DNA of 57,344 nucleotides from Geminicoccus harenae (GTDB lineage: Bacteria > Pseudomonadota > Alphaproteobacteria > Geminicoccales > Geminicoccaceae). Below are positions 18,364 through 27,132 of this stretch, piece after piece. The position numbers and the translations under genes were made by a program. Below the pieces are notes generated by a model. The model was not told where the DNA came from and did not search any database. It worked only from the letters and a program-made list of their open reading frames with translations. Location of the stretch: NCBI RefSeq assembly GCF_019800005.1, contig NZ_JABGCL010000014.1, positions 1-57,344 of the forward strand, written 5' to 3'. Every line of letters begins with the position of its first letter. The stretch's first letter is position 1.

Positions 18364-21025
18364 CGCCGATCACCGGCAGCGGCGTCGGCCGGACCGCCCA
18401 TTCCCCCACCGCAGCCTTGGCCGCCCGCCTGCCGGCACTGCCCGCCGCCACGGCCTGCCCGGCCTCCATGGCCAGTCCAGCACCAGGGCCGACGGTGGCG
18501 CCCAGCGTCGCGCTGGCCATCCGGCTGGTCATCTGCCGCATCGCCCGCTCCACATAGGCACCGGAGCCGCTCGGGTTGGTGAGCCGGCGCGGCGTGGTGG
18601 TCAGCTTCAGGACGTCCCGAAATTCGGCGATCGCCGCCCGCTCGGCCGGCGTGAACAGCCGCTCGGTGATCTCCTTGCCGCGCCCGTTCAGGGCGTTGTT
18701 GATCCGGTTGATGATCGTGTCCTTGGGCATCTCGCCCAGGCTCTGGGCCTTGTTGCCCCAGATCATCCGGACCCAGGCGCCCTGCTTGATCGCGGCCCAC
18801 TCCTGGCTGTCCTCGCCAAGCGCCTTGCCCATGCGCTCGAGCACGCGCTTGCTCGAGGTGGAGGAGCCGAGCTCCCCAGCCCCGTAGAGCCAGTTCGCGA
18901 CCTCCTGGTTCGTCGTGTCGGTCGAGAGGATGCGCTGCATCACCTTGCCAGCGTCGGCGTCCTTCGGCCGGATCTCGAACTTGTCGCCATAGGAGCGCCG
19001 CAGCGCCCGGGCCTCCTTGAGGAAGTCCATGGCATTGTCGTCGCCCTTCAGGAGGGCGGTATCGATCGCATCGTCCAGCCAGGCGTCCAGGTCGGCCCGG
19101 ATGCTGTTCAGGAGCCGATTGTCCGAGCGCAACTGCGGGTCGGCCTTGGTCTTCTCGATCCGCAGCGCCAGGCGGCGCCGGAAGGTCTCGGCCTGCTTCA
19201 GCGAGATCGTCGGGTTGGCGCGCAGATCGACGGCCTTCTCGGCCGCCTTGGCCATCCGGTTCATCTCCCCCAGCACGCTCGCGGTGTGCGGGGTCAGCTG
19301 GCTGTCCACCACCTCGTCGGCGCGGATGCGGCGGACCGTGTCGCGCATGAACTGGCCGGCCGATCCGGCATCGAACCGAGTGCCCTTCATGTCGACGTTG
19401 CGATAGGCGGCCCGGACGGCATCGTCGGCGTCGGAGGCCCGGCCGCGCACGCCTTGCGCCACCAGCTCGCCGACGTCCTGCGTGGTCTGCGGCATCGGCC
19501 GGCCGCCGCCGAACTCGGTGCCGAGCTTGCGCGAGGCGTCCTTCAGCGCCTCTGCCTGCCGCTGGTCGAAGCGGCTCAAGGTGTCGTAGGCGGCGTTGCC
19601 GCCGCGGGCGCCCGAGCGCATCGCCTCTTCGTCGGCCAGATAGTCGGCGCGGCCGGTCGCCTGGCCACGGGTCAGCGGCACCTCGAAGCGACCGGCCTTG
19701 GCCCGGTTCACGCCCTGCGTCGCCACGCCGGCATCGGCCAGGGCCGCGGCGTCTGCCTTACCCAGCAGGTCGTTTAGCTGCTTGGCGACCTCGGGCGAGA
19801 TCGTGTCCGGGTCGACGCCGGCGCGCTGCACCGCCTCGCGGCCCTTGGCGTTGAGCGTGCCGTCCGGCTCGACCAGGCCCGGGCGCCACCACTTCGCCAG
19901 GCGCTGCAACCCGGCGCCCAGCAGTTCGCCGCCGGCACCGCCAGCGGTCGCCAGGCCAGCACGGACAGGATCAATCCCGCGCTCGGAGCCTTGCGGCATA
20001 GCGGCGACATCTTCGGCCACCGAAGTCGCGCCCGCCCCAAGGCCGCCCAGGCCGATCCTGGTCAGGATGTTCCGCCCGGCACCCGCCAGCCGCCCGGCCG
20101 GCAGGTACTTGGTCACCTCGGCCGTCGTGTCGATCAGGTCCATCTGCGACGGGCCCGGCCGGTTCAGGTAGTAGCGCTGGCCCTGGTAGCGGATCACCGG
20201 GTTGCCGTAGCGATCCTGGTCGACCTCCACGCCCGGTAGGCTCTTGCGGATGATGTCCAGCCGCGCCTTCGTGTCCGGCGTCGTCAGGATCGCGTTCTTC
20301 ACCGCATCGATCTGCGCCGCGGTCGCCTTGCCCTCCTGGCCGGCCTCGGACGGCTTCAGCGCGGTCAGGAACTCGGGCAGGTCCTCCTTCTCGTCGGCGC
20401 CGGTCACATAGTTGATCGCGCGGTCGATGAAACCAGGCTGTTCGCGGCGGGGCGCCGGCGGCGGGGCTTCGGCAGCGTCCGAGATCGCGTCCCAAGGGTT
20501 CTCCTGTGCCGTGGGGGCCGGCGCGGGGGCAGGAGCCGGGGCAGCCGTCTGAGGCTGTGCGGCTCCTTGGGGCAGCCCCTGGAAGCGGGGCGGCATCGGG
20601 GCCGTGAGCGCCGGCATCCGCCAGTCGGGACGCTGCGTCGGAGCCGGCGGCGGGGAAGCTTGCGGCAGGTACTGCTGCGCCTGATCGTTGTGCAGCTGCT
20701 CGGCATAGGCGCTGGCGGCCTCGGGCGTGTCGAACATTCCGAGGTGGCGGCCGGTCCGCATGTAGGCCTGCACGGCCTCATCGTCCGTCATGATCCGGCC
20801 GTCGTCCGACACGGTCGGGATCAGGACCTCACGCCCATCCACGTTCACCGAGATGGATCGGACGGTGCTGATCGAGCCGTCATCGTTGCGGACCACCGGC
20901 CGATTGCCGAGGTCGATGTTGCCGGGGACCGCAGCCCCGCCACGACGAGCTGGCGCCACCGGCGGCGGCGTCCGCGGCGCGGCCGGTGCATCGGCCAGGG
21001 TGGAGACGTCGTCCCAGCCGGCCAT
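18323..21025 (-). CDS. Large DNA-ejection/internal virion protein
   Basis: A 900-residue protein in the position of P22 gp16. Residues about 35-115 hold a block typical of phage internal proteins (NRPVVRNDDGSISTVRSISV then EVLIPTVSDDGRIMTDDEAVQAYMRTG). A Pro/Ala-rich linker follows to about residue 190. The rest is long and largely helical (LARQ-type helices, KQAEAFRR...), with a Gly/Ala-rich C-terminus (LGATVGPGAGLAMEAGQAVAAG) that could insert into a membrane. In P22-like phages such proteins leave the head and build the channel through the periplasm. It shares one base with the upstream gene. Confidence 0.7.
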   Translation of the reverse strand: MAGWDDVSTLADAPAAPRTPPPVAPARRGGAAVPGNIDLGNRPVVRNDDGSISTVRSISVNVDGREVLIPTVSDDGRIMTDDEAVQAYMRTGRHLGMFDTPEAASAYAEQLHNDQAQQYLPQASPPPAPTQRPDWRMPALTAPMPPRFQGLPQGAAQPQTAAPAPAPAPAPTAQENPWDAISDAAEAPPPAPRREQPGFIDRAINYVTGADEKEDLPEFLTALKPSEAGQEGKATAAQIDAVKNAILTTPDTKARLDIIRKSLPGVEVDQDRYGNPVIRYQGQRYYLNRPGPSQMDLIDTTAEVTKYLPAGRLAGAGRNILTRIGLGGLGAGATSVAEDVAAMPQGSERGIDPVRAGLATAGGAGGELLGAGLQRLAKWWRPGLVEPDGTLNAKGREAVQRAGVDPDTISPEVAKQLNDLLGKADAAALADAGVATQGVNRAKAGRFEVPLTRGQATGRADYLADEEAMRSGARGGNAAYDTLSRFDQRQAEALKDASRKLGTEFGGGRPMPQTTQDVGELVAQGVRGRASDADDAVRAAYRNVDMKGTRFDAGSAGQFMRDTVRRIRADEVVDSQLTPHTASVLGEMNRMAKAAEKAVDLRANPTISLKQAETFRRRLALRIEKTKADPQLRSDNRLLNSIRADLDAWLDDAIDTALLKGDDNAMDFLKEARALRRSYGDKFEIRPKDADAGKVMQRILSTDTTNQEVANWLYGAGELGSSTSSKRVLERMGKALGEDSQEWAAIKQGAWVRMIWGNKAQSLGEMPKDTIINRINNALNGRGKEITERLFTPAERAAIAEFRDVLKLTTTPRRLTNPSGSGAYVERAMRQMTSRMASATLGATVGPGAGLAMEAGQAVAAGSAGRRAAKAAVGEWAVRPTPLPVIGASGAAAASSGQDR

Positions 21026-22305
21026 CAGCGCTTCACCCGGACTTCGTAGGAGCCATCAGGATTCATCGCGATGAAGGCCGTGCCGCTCGGCAGATCGGCT
21101 GCCTGGGCCGGATCGGTCAGCGTCGGCGGGGCCAGCGGGTTCGCGTCCGCATAGGCCTGCATCTGCGAGAAGAACTCGCTATCCAGGCCGCCCTTCTGCT
21201 CGCCGTAGGCCCGGGCCTGCTGTGCGATGTAGCGCTTCCGCTCGGCCTGGCGCTTGCGGAAGTCGATCATCAGCTTGCGGCCGGTCCGGGTGGTCGCGAG
21301 GCCCGGGTTGATCTGCGTCAGAAACACTCGGTCGGCATCCGACATCGCACCCGGCATGCCCTGGCCGCTGCTCGGGTCGCGGGCCTGAAGCGCCATCTGG
21401 TTGGCGAGCGCCTGGGCCGCCTCGGCGGCACCGATGTTGCCCTCGCCCCAGCCGAGCTGCGCCGTGTCGATGCCGATGCTTTCCAGGGCGCGCGAGCCGG
21501 CCAGCTGCATCGGCGTCATGGCGCCGGTCTCGATGTTCTCCAGGAGCCGGTCCATCTGCTCCAGGTTCGCGATCTCGCGGTCCGCCGCCTGGGCGCCTTC
21601 CTGGATGCTGGCGAACTGGTCGCCGAACCACTGCTGCACTCGCGTGGCCTGGGCAGTGGACGGCATGTTGATATTCGGGCTGACGTTGACGTTCGGCCGC
21701 CCAGCGGCGCGGATGTCCTTCTGCGTCTGCACGTAGGCCGGGTTCTGCCAGTCCGGAGCGCTGGTCCCGATCTCCGTCCACTGCCGCGTTGCCGGGTCGA
21801 ACTCCTGCGTGACGTCCGCCCCATCGCGCTTAAAGGTCCGGGTGGTCGGCGCCTTGCCGGCCTGCTCCGCCCTCGCCTTCAGGCCAGCCACCGCCAGCTC
21901 CTGGCCCATGTCGGCCGTCTGCGGGTCGTTCAGTAGTGCTGCCACGACCGGGTCCATGCCGCCGCCGGCTGCCGGCGGGCCGCCGCTGCCACCCTGGCCC
22001 GGGAACAGCGGCTGGGGGCCGCCCTGCCGCCCGGCCATGGCATCCACCACCGGATCGCCGCCACCGAACGCCCGGCTGAGCGCCGCGGTCCGATCAGCGG
22101 CGGCCTTGCCCTCGGCCTGCTCCAAGGCGGTGCTGGCCTTGTCCGCACGGTTCTTCAGGAAGTAGCTCGCGGCGATCTGCGCGATGGCCGTCCCCGGGCC
22201 GGTGTGCCGCATCGGCTGCTGCACCATTCTGGCGAGCAGGGCGTCTTGCAGCTCGGAATCACGCCGCGCCTTCTGGACGGTGGCCGGGATGTAGGTGGAG
22301 GCCAT
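21025..22305 (-). CDS. Putative ejection/internal virion protein
   Basis: A 426-residue protein between two other ejection-type genes, each joined by a TGATG stop/start overlap. It begins MASTYIPATVQKARRDSELQ and is predicted largely helical with Gly/Pro-rich linkers. A long helical part (ATRVQQWFGDQFASIQEGAQ then AADREIANLEQM) is followed by a Gln/Arg-rich helix (FRKRQAERKRYIAQQARAYG). The C-terminus ends with a small strand motif GTAFIAMNPDGSYEVRVKR. No enzymatic motif is visible. Position corresponds to P22 gp20 or gp7. The assignment is from context. Confidence 0.55.
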   Translation of the reverse strand: MASTYIPATVQKARRDSELQDALLARMVQQPMRHTGPGTAIAQIAASYFLKNRADKASTALEQAEGKAAADRTAALSRAFGGGDPVVDAMAGRQGGPQPLFPGQGGSGGPPAAGGGMDPVVAALLNDPQTADMGQELAVAGLKARAEQAGKAPTTRTFKRDGADVTQEFDPATRQWTEIGTSAPDWQNPAYVQTQKDIRAAGRPNVNVSPNINMPSTAQATRVQQWFGDQFASIQEGAQAADREIANLEQMDRLLENIETGAMTPMQLAGSRALESIGIDTAQLGWGEGNIGAAEAAQALANQMALQARDPSSGQGMPGAMSDADRVFLTQINPGLATTRTGRKLMIDFRKRQAERKRYIAQQARAYGEQKGGLDSEFFSQMQAYADANPLAPPTLTDPAQAADLPSGTAFIAMNPDGSYEVRVKR

Positions 22306-23411
22306 CAGCGCGCCTCCCGCTCGGCCTTCAGAGCCGCGACCTCTGCCGTCAGCGCCTGGACCGACGCGAAGAGGATGCCGAACAGGTCGACCGGGGAGAG
22401 CGTCTTGCCGTCGCCCACCCCGAAGGCCGCCTGCACGTCCTGGGCGTAAGGCCCGATGTGCTCGCCGCCGTCGGCGACGCCCGGCAGGTATCGCCACCGC
22501 TCGACCGGCAAGCCGCTGACCGCTGCCAGGATCGCCGCCACGTCCACCGGCCGCTTGTCGGTCTTCACCGTGGCATCCGACATGATGGCCGCCGAGCCGA
22601 TCTGCGCGATGTTCCCCCACATCTGCTGGTCGTTGTTGGCGTTCACCTGCGAGGCAGCGAGGCGGTTCTGGTAGGCGTTCTGCTGCGCGCCCACGAGATC
22701 GGTGCCGGCCACACCGACCTGCGCCGGCTGCGAGCCGTTCATCAGCGCGTTGCCCAGCCCGATCAGGCCACCGGCTGTCTGCAACGGGAGCTGCGCCAGC
22801 GTCAGGTTCTCGCCGAACAGCTGCCCCCGATTGGCCGCCGCCCTGCCCGCGCGGTCCGCCGCCAGGCCGTAGAGCCGCGACTGCTCCTGCCCAGCACCCA
22901 GGATCGCGCTGTCCCGCAGGCTACCGAGCGCGTCCGTCTCGCGCCGAGCCAGGTCGTCATAGGCCTTAGTCGAGGCTGCCGAGCCGCTGGTGATGCCCCG
23001 GGCGGCCAGCATGGAATCAGTGCGGTTGCGGTTGCGATCGAGCTCCGGCTCCAGGCGGGACAGGCCGCGGCGGTAGAGCGCGTCCTCGACATCGCTGGTG
23101 TTCTGGATGCCCGGCAGGTTCAGCGCCGGCAGCCCGGCCGTGCTCAGGTTCGAGCCCGCCACCGACCGATCGACCATCGACTGGATGACCGGGTCGAACC
23201 CGACGTTCTGCGACCAGCGATCGTTCGGACCAGCGGTGTACGTCACCGAGCCGAATGGCCCGGATCGGTTCACCATGTTCATGCGCTGGTTGAGCTTGGC
23301 GGTGTTCCGGTTCTCGACGCCCTGCTGCTTGACCAGATCCATCGTCTCGGCGGTGGATGGCGCCTTGGGCGCCTTCTCGCTGCCGAAGATGCTGCCAATG
23401 AGCTTGGTCAT
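22305..23411 (-). CDS. Virion protein with C-terminal S74-like intramolecular chaperone
   Basis: A 368-residue protein. The N-terminal 270 residues are helical and Asn/Gln-rich, as in phage ejection proteins. The last 95 residues resemble the endosialidase-type chaperone (peptidase S74): SDATVKTDKRPVD, then GLPVERWRYLPG, HIGPYAQDVQAAFG and a terminal coiled coil (QALTAEVAALKAEREAR). In fibres this domain drives trimerisation and then cuts itself off. The start at 23411 has AAGGAG upstream and overlaps the GNAT stop in ATGA. It lies in the ejection module, where such domains also occur. Whether the chaperone still self-cleaves cannot be seen. Confidence 0.7.
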   Translation of the reverse strand: MTKLIGSIFGSEKAPKAPSTAETMDLVKQQGVENRNTAKLNQRMNMVNRSGPFGSVTYTAGPNDRWSQNVGFDPVIQSMVDRSVAGSNLSTAGLPALNLPGIQNTSDVEDALYRRGLSRLEPELDRNRNRTDSMLAARGITSGSAASTKAYDDLARRETDALGSLRDSAILGAGQEQSRLYGLAADRAGRAAANRGQLFGENLTLAQLPLQTAGGLIGLGNALMNGSQPAQVGVAGTDLVGAQQNAYQNRLAASQVNANNDQQMWGNIAQIGSAAIMSDATVKTDKRPVDVAAILAAVSGLPVERWRYLPGVADGGEHIGPYAQDVQAAFGVGDGKTLSPVDLFGILFASVQALTAEVAALKAEREAR

Positions 23412-23860
23412 GCGGCGCTCCTTCCAACCGGGCCGAAGCGGCCAACCCGCCATTCATCGTCGAGAAGGCCGAGCAGGTAGGCGTCCTCATCGCCGCGCGT
23501 GCGGCGGCGGAGCCCCTCGATCTGGAAGCCCAGGCCCTTCGCGAGCCGCAGCGATCGCTGGTTGGACGTGAGCACCCACCCGTCGATCCGGCGGCACCCC
23601 ATGGTCACGAAGGCATAGGCCAGGATCGCGCGGATGATCTGGTAGGAGAGCCAGCGCGGGCTGTCGGCCGCCCAGGTCAGCTCGATCGACCGGCCGGGCT
23701 CGAACCAGCGGTAGTAGAGCGCGGCGCCGAGCATCCGGCCGGTCCGGTCCACCACACCGAACGCAGCGAACTTGCCGCCTTCGACCTCGTCCCGAAGCTC
23801 GGGCAGGCGCTCGGCGATCCACTGGCCGATCTTGTCCTGCGGGGTGACCACGATCCTCAC
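23408..23860 (-). CDS. GNAT-family acetyltransferase in the virion operon
   Basis: A 150-residue protein with the GNAT fold order: N-terminal helices, FGVVDRTGRMLGAALYYRWF strands, a block IIRAILAYAFVTMGCRRIDG, and the late pattern SNQRSLRLAKGLGFQIEGLRRR typical of the acetyl-CoA-dependent family. The start is a GTG overlapping the upstream stop as GTGA. It is embedded between the tail-hub-like gene and the S74 protein. Such GNAT genes recur in virion operons of short-tailed phages; the substrate is unknown and could be a virion or host protein. Confidence 0.8.
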   Translation of the reverse strand: MRIVVTPQDKIGQWIAERLPELRDEVEGGKFAAFGVVDRTGRMLGAALYYRWFEPGRSIELTWAADSPRWLSYQIIRAILAYAFVTMGCRRIDGWVLTSNQRSLRLAKGLGFQIEGLRRRTRGDEDAYLLGLLDDEWRVGRFGPVGRSAA

Positions 23861-25422
23861 AGGCCGCCCCCCACCTCGTAGAGGACGTCGACCCCGACCA
23901 GCTCGATCGTGCCCTTGCCGTTCGCCCCGAAGGTCGAGATCCGCATCCTGGGCGTGCCGCAGACCCCGAGGCCGTTGGCGCCCGTCCATTCGTTGCGCGC
24001 CCGGCGGCTGCCGGCCCACTTGCCCATGCCCCACTTCGCCACCCCCCACGCGGACTGCGCGTTGTCGACGACGGTCGGGATCGCGACCGGGACGCGGACC
24101 TCGAAGTCGGTCAGCATCTCCACGGACACGTTGATCGGCTGGCTGGACCGCAGCACCGGCCGGATCATGGTGAAGCGCTTCTGCTGGCCGCGCCGGCCGA
24201 AGTAGTTGAAGGCCGGCTGGATGTCGTAGACGATCGGGGCCGTGTCGTCGGAGCGCCCGACGTTCGCCTCCATCACCGTCCCGGCCGACGTGCCGAAGAA
24301 CAGCCGTTCGTTGAACGAGGCCCAGCAGCACGCCGGCTGCCCGTTCCAGCGAGCCCACGACCCGGTGACCGTGTCCATCACGAGCTGCAGCGCCCGCCCA
24401 TCGGTCACCTGAGGCACGTTGACCAGCACCAGCTGCCCGCGTGCCCAGGCCAGCGTCTGCCAGCCCGGGATGGAGCCGTAGAGGGCCGCCAGCTCCTGGA
24501 AGAGCGTGGCCACGTTCTGCGTGAAGGCCACCCGGCGCTGCGCCGCGCGATCGAGCGAGAGGACCTGCGAGAGCGGGACCAGCCCGCCCGAGGTCAAGAC
24601 GCCCAGATCCGAACCATTCTTGACCAGGCAACGCCGGCCGATCGGCGTGTCCACCTGGTAGACGCCCACCAGGGTGAACAGCTCGGCATCAGAAGGATCG
24701 ATGCCCTCATAGACCGCGATCTCGCCCTCGGTGGTGACGAACACGAGGCGCGCCGCCATCGACAGGCCGGCCGCCGACGACCAGGTGCCGACCGCCAGCA
24801 GCGAGCCGCCCTTGGTGAAGACCTCGTCCAGCGGGAAGGCCGCGGCGGCACCCTGGATCGCCAGCGGCTGCAGGTACCAGGCCCGCATGCTGTCGCGCTC
24901 GATGAACCAGAGCCGGTTGTGGATCGAGGTGACGTCGATCCACTTGGACGGGTCGATGCCGGTGCCGGTGAAGGTGGCGGTCGAGAACGCCGTGCCGTTG
25001 AACAGCCTGGGGCTGTCCTGGCCGTTGACCGCCACGATGTAGTGGTCGGACGCCGCATTCGCGACGTTCACATAGTTCCAGCGCGCCGAGGTGAAGCCGG
25101 TGGCCAGCGGCGTGTCCATGATGCCGCCGGCGGTCGCGTCGAAGATGTTGGTTCCGGCCGCGGCGAGGAGCTTGGCGCTGGTGGGGCCGCGCCAGCTCAT
25201 CAGCGTCTGCACCGGCTGCAGGAGGCCGGTGGCGAACGGCCGGAAGCCCCGGCGCAGCTCGACATAGCCCGGCCGCGGGATGCAGTTCTCCAGGAGGATC
25301 GCGCTCTCCGGCGGCATGGCCGCCAGCGGCGACTGCGTGTCCAGCCCGCCGACGGGTGCCGGGATCGTGTCCGGGATGGACACGGCCTGCCGGGCAGCGT
25401 TGCGGCGGAGTGCCTGCCTCAC
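23857..25422 (-). CDS. Packaged-DNA stabilisation / tail hub protein (P22 gp10-like)
   Basis: A 521-residue beta-rich protein starting at a GTG that overlaps the upstream stop as GTGA, which excludes the longer frame to 26172. It begins with the pattern IPAPVGGLDTQSPLAAMPPE followed by AILLENCIPRPGYVELRRG, characteristic of phage proteins that close the portal channel after packaging. Repeated WNYV.., LWFIERDSMRAWYLQ and WARWNGQP strands suggest a beta propeller-like body. It follows the gp4-like gene, the same order as in P22 (4 then 10). Confidence 0.75.
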   Translation of the reverse strand: MRQALRRNAARQAVSIPDTIPAPVGGLDTQSPLAAMPPESAILLENCIPRPGYVELRRGFRPFATGLLQPVQTLMSWRGPTSAKLLAAAGTNIFDATAGGIMDTPLATGFTSARWNYVNVANAASDHYIVAVNGQDSPRLFNGTAFSTATFTGTGIDPSKWIDVTSIHNRLWFIERDSMRAWYLQPLAIQGAAAAFPLDEVFTKGGSLLAVGTWSSAAGLSMAARLVFVTTEGEIAVYEGIDPSDAELFTLVGVYQVDTPIGRRCLVKNGSDLGVLTSGGLVPLSQVLSLDRAAQRRVAFTQNVATLFQELAALYGSIPGWQTLAWARGQLVLVNVPQVTDGRALQLVMDTVTGSWARWNGQPACCWASFNERLFFGTSAGTVMEANVGRSDDTAPIVYDIQPAFNYFGRRGQQKRFTMIRPVLRSSQPINVSVEMLTDFEVRVPVAIPTVVDNAQSAWGVAKWGMGKWAGSRRARNEWTGANGLGVCGTPRMRISTFGANGKGTIELVGVDVLYEVGGGL

Positions 25423-26120
25423 GCCGCCCCCCAGCTGCCCTCGGGGATCTGCGGATCGGACGGCCCGGTCAGCGTCGCGCAGTCGGTCCGGAGCACCGGA
25501 GCGCCGCCGGTCTGGCCGATCGCCTGCGCCTTGGCGCGCTCGTAGTTGTCCAGGTCCTCGGCATAGTCGAGGCCCTTGGCCGCCTTGAACCGCCAGACGG
25601 CGCCGAGCGTGATCAGGTTCTCGTCCAGCAGGCACTCGTCGTCGTCGGCCTCGAACACCCAGCGCTTGAAGCCGCCGGCCTGAACGAGCCGCCTGGACAC
25701 GAACTCGAACGCGATCGTCTCGCCGGCCGGCGGCACCGGCAGCAGGTGCAGCTTGGCCCCGCGCAGCCGCCACGCCAGCGAGGAGATCAGGATGCCCGGC
25801 TCGATCTGCGCGCGCTGCCAGGCCTGGCTGTCGATCGGCCCGTTCACCCGGACGTTGCGGGTCCGGTTCCACATCGTGCCGTTGATGAAGCGCTCGAAGT
25901 CCGGCGGCAGGCCGTTCGGCTGCTCGCTTGCCGCCACCGTGGTGAACGTGTGCTCGCCCACCAGGGCCGGCCAATCGTGCTCGGCCGCCAGCGTCTTCAG
26001 CTCCCGCTGCGCCAGCGAGAGCAACTGCTGCACGGCCATGTCCGGGGAGCTGAAGACGTTGGCCGGGCGGGGCAGGCCGACCACGGCCGCGGCCTCCTGG
26101 ATCAGCGAGCGCAGCGTCAT
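25419..26120 (-). CDS. Tail accessory factor (P22 gp4-like head-completion protein)
   Basis: A 233-residue protein. It begins MTLRSLIQEAAAVVGLPRP, followed by MAVQQLLSLAQRELKTLAAEHDW, an alpha-helical start usual for head-completion adaptors that bind under the portal. The middle has GLPPDFERFINGTMWNRTRN, a pattern common in these phage proteins. It lies between the coiled-coil protein and the DNA-stabilisation protein with one-base and four-base overlaps. Role inferred from motif and order. Confidence 0.7.
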   Translation of the reverse strand: MTLRSLIQEAAAVVGLPRPANVFSSPDMAVQQLLSLAQRELKTLAAEHDWPALVGEHTFTTVAASEQPNGLPPDFERFINGTMWNRTRNVRVNGPIDSQAWQRAQIEPGILISSLAWRLRGAKLHLLPVPPAGETIAFEFVSRRLVQAGGFKRWVFEADDDECLLDENLITLGAVWRFKAAKGLDYAEDLDNYERAKAQAIGQTGGAPVLRTDCATLTGPSDPQIPEGSWGAA

Positions 26121-26803
26121 CAGCCGGCCGCCTTCTTGTTCGGCGCCGGCTTGGTCGCCTGCTCGAGATCATCCTCCAGCCGGCCGATCTTGGTCTGAGC
26201 GCGCTTGAGGTCCTTCTCCAGGTCCTTGTTCGCGTCGGTCAGGCTCTCGACCTGCGCCTTCAGGCTCTGGTTCTCGGCCTGCAGCTGCTCGACCTTCTTG
26301 GGGTCGACGCTGCCGAGGTCCTTGATCTGGCCCTTGAGCATGTCGTTGTCGGCCCGGAGCCGATCGACTTCCTCCTGGAGCTCCACCAGCGGCGCGGTGC
26401 CGGCAGCGGCCTGCAGCCAGGTCTCGGCCTTGGACTTGAGCGACCGGCCGCCGGGCCCGAGCTTCTGCAGCTGGCTGTCCGAGAGCGCGGCGAGCGCCTC
26501 CACGGTCATCACGTGGATGCCCTTCAGCTCCGCCACCTGCGACTTGTTCAGGAGCGGCCACTGCTCGATCGGTGTGCCGACCAGCGGCGCGTCCTGGCCC
26601 TGCAGGAAGGCCTGGTACTCGGCGCCGAAGCGCTGCTTGTCGTCATCGCGCACCGGCCGGTCCACGACCGTGCCCTTGTCGCCGGCGATGATGATCTCGA
26701 CGTACTCGCGCTCCTCGAAGATCGGGCGCCCTTCCTCCGCGGTCCGGCGGTTGTTCTGGACGGCCCGCTTGTAGAAACGCGGGTAGACTCCTGCTTCGGC
26801 CAT
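26120..26803 (-). CDS. Head-region protein with C-terminal coiled coil
   Basis: A 227-residue protein. Residues 1-70 form an N-terminal beta-type part (EYVEIIIAGDKGTVVDRPVR). Residues about 90-130 look like a helix-hairpin-helix-type segment (VMTVEALAALSDSQLQKLGPG). From residue 140 to 220 there is a continuous heptad-like coiled coil (LQEEVDRLRADNDMLKGQIK, ending EKDLKRAQTKIGRLEDDLEQ). It lies between the small head protein and the gp4-like protein. No family is recognised. A structural or assembly role is inferred from position. Confidence 0.6.
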   Translation of the reverse strand: MAEAGVYPRFYKRAVQNNRRTAEEGRPIFEEREYVEIIIAGDKGTVVDRPVRDDDKQRFGAEYQAFLQGQDAPLVGTPIEQWPLLNKSQVAELKGIHVMTVEALAALSDSQLQKLGPGGRSLKSKAETWLQAAAGTAPLVELQEEVDRLRADNDMLKGQIKDLGSVDPKKVEQLQAENQSLKAQVESLTDANKDLEKDLKRAQTKIGRLEDDLEQATKPAPNKKAAG

Positions 26804-26852
26804 CTGGCCCTCCTATGCGGGAGGGGCGACCCGCAAAGGCCGCCCCGTTGGA

Positions 26853-27119
26853 TCAGAGAGCCGTCTGGCGCGCCCAGAAGTACCGGGCGGCCGGGACCGC
26901 CACCGGGCTGTCGTAGGTGCCGGAGCCGGCCGAGCTGACGTTGAACGTCGAGCTGTTCAGCGTGAGGGCCTGGGCGGCGGTGATGCTGGTCGCGGCCGAG
27001 TAGGCGTAGACCCACTTGCGGCCATCGTCGGCCAGTGTCGCCGTGCCGAGCCGGTGCGTCGGCTTCTCGGTGACTGCCGAGAGGTTCACGCCCAGGATCG
27101 GGGTGGTGTTGAGGGGCAT
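26853..27119 (-). CDS. Small head-region protein (possible decoration protein)
   Basis: An 88-residue protein directly downstream of the coat gene, 13 bp away. It begins MPLNTTPILGVNLSAVTEKP and has a small beta-rich body (KWVYAYSAATSITAAQALTL). A small gene just after coat is often a head decoration or stabilising protein. It is related to the first part of the 120-residue protein at 12937-13299 in the tail module, so the same fold is used twice in this phage. Confidence 0.6.
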   Translation of the reverse strand: MPLNTTPILGVNLSAVTEKPTHRLGTATLADDGRKWVYAYSAATSITAAQALTLNSSTFNVSSAGSGTYDSPVAVPAARYFWARQTAL

Positions 27120-27132
27120 CGTCGTCTCCTCC

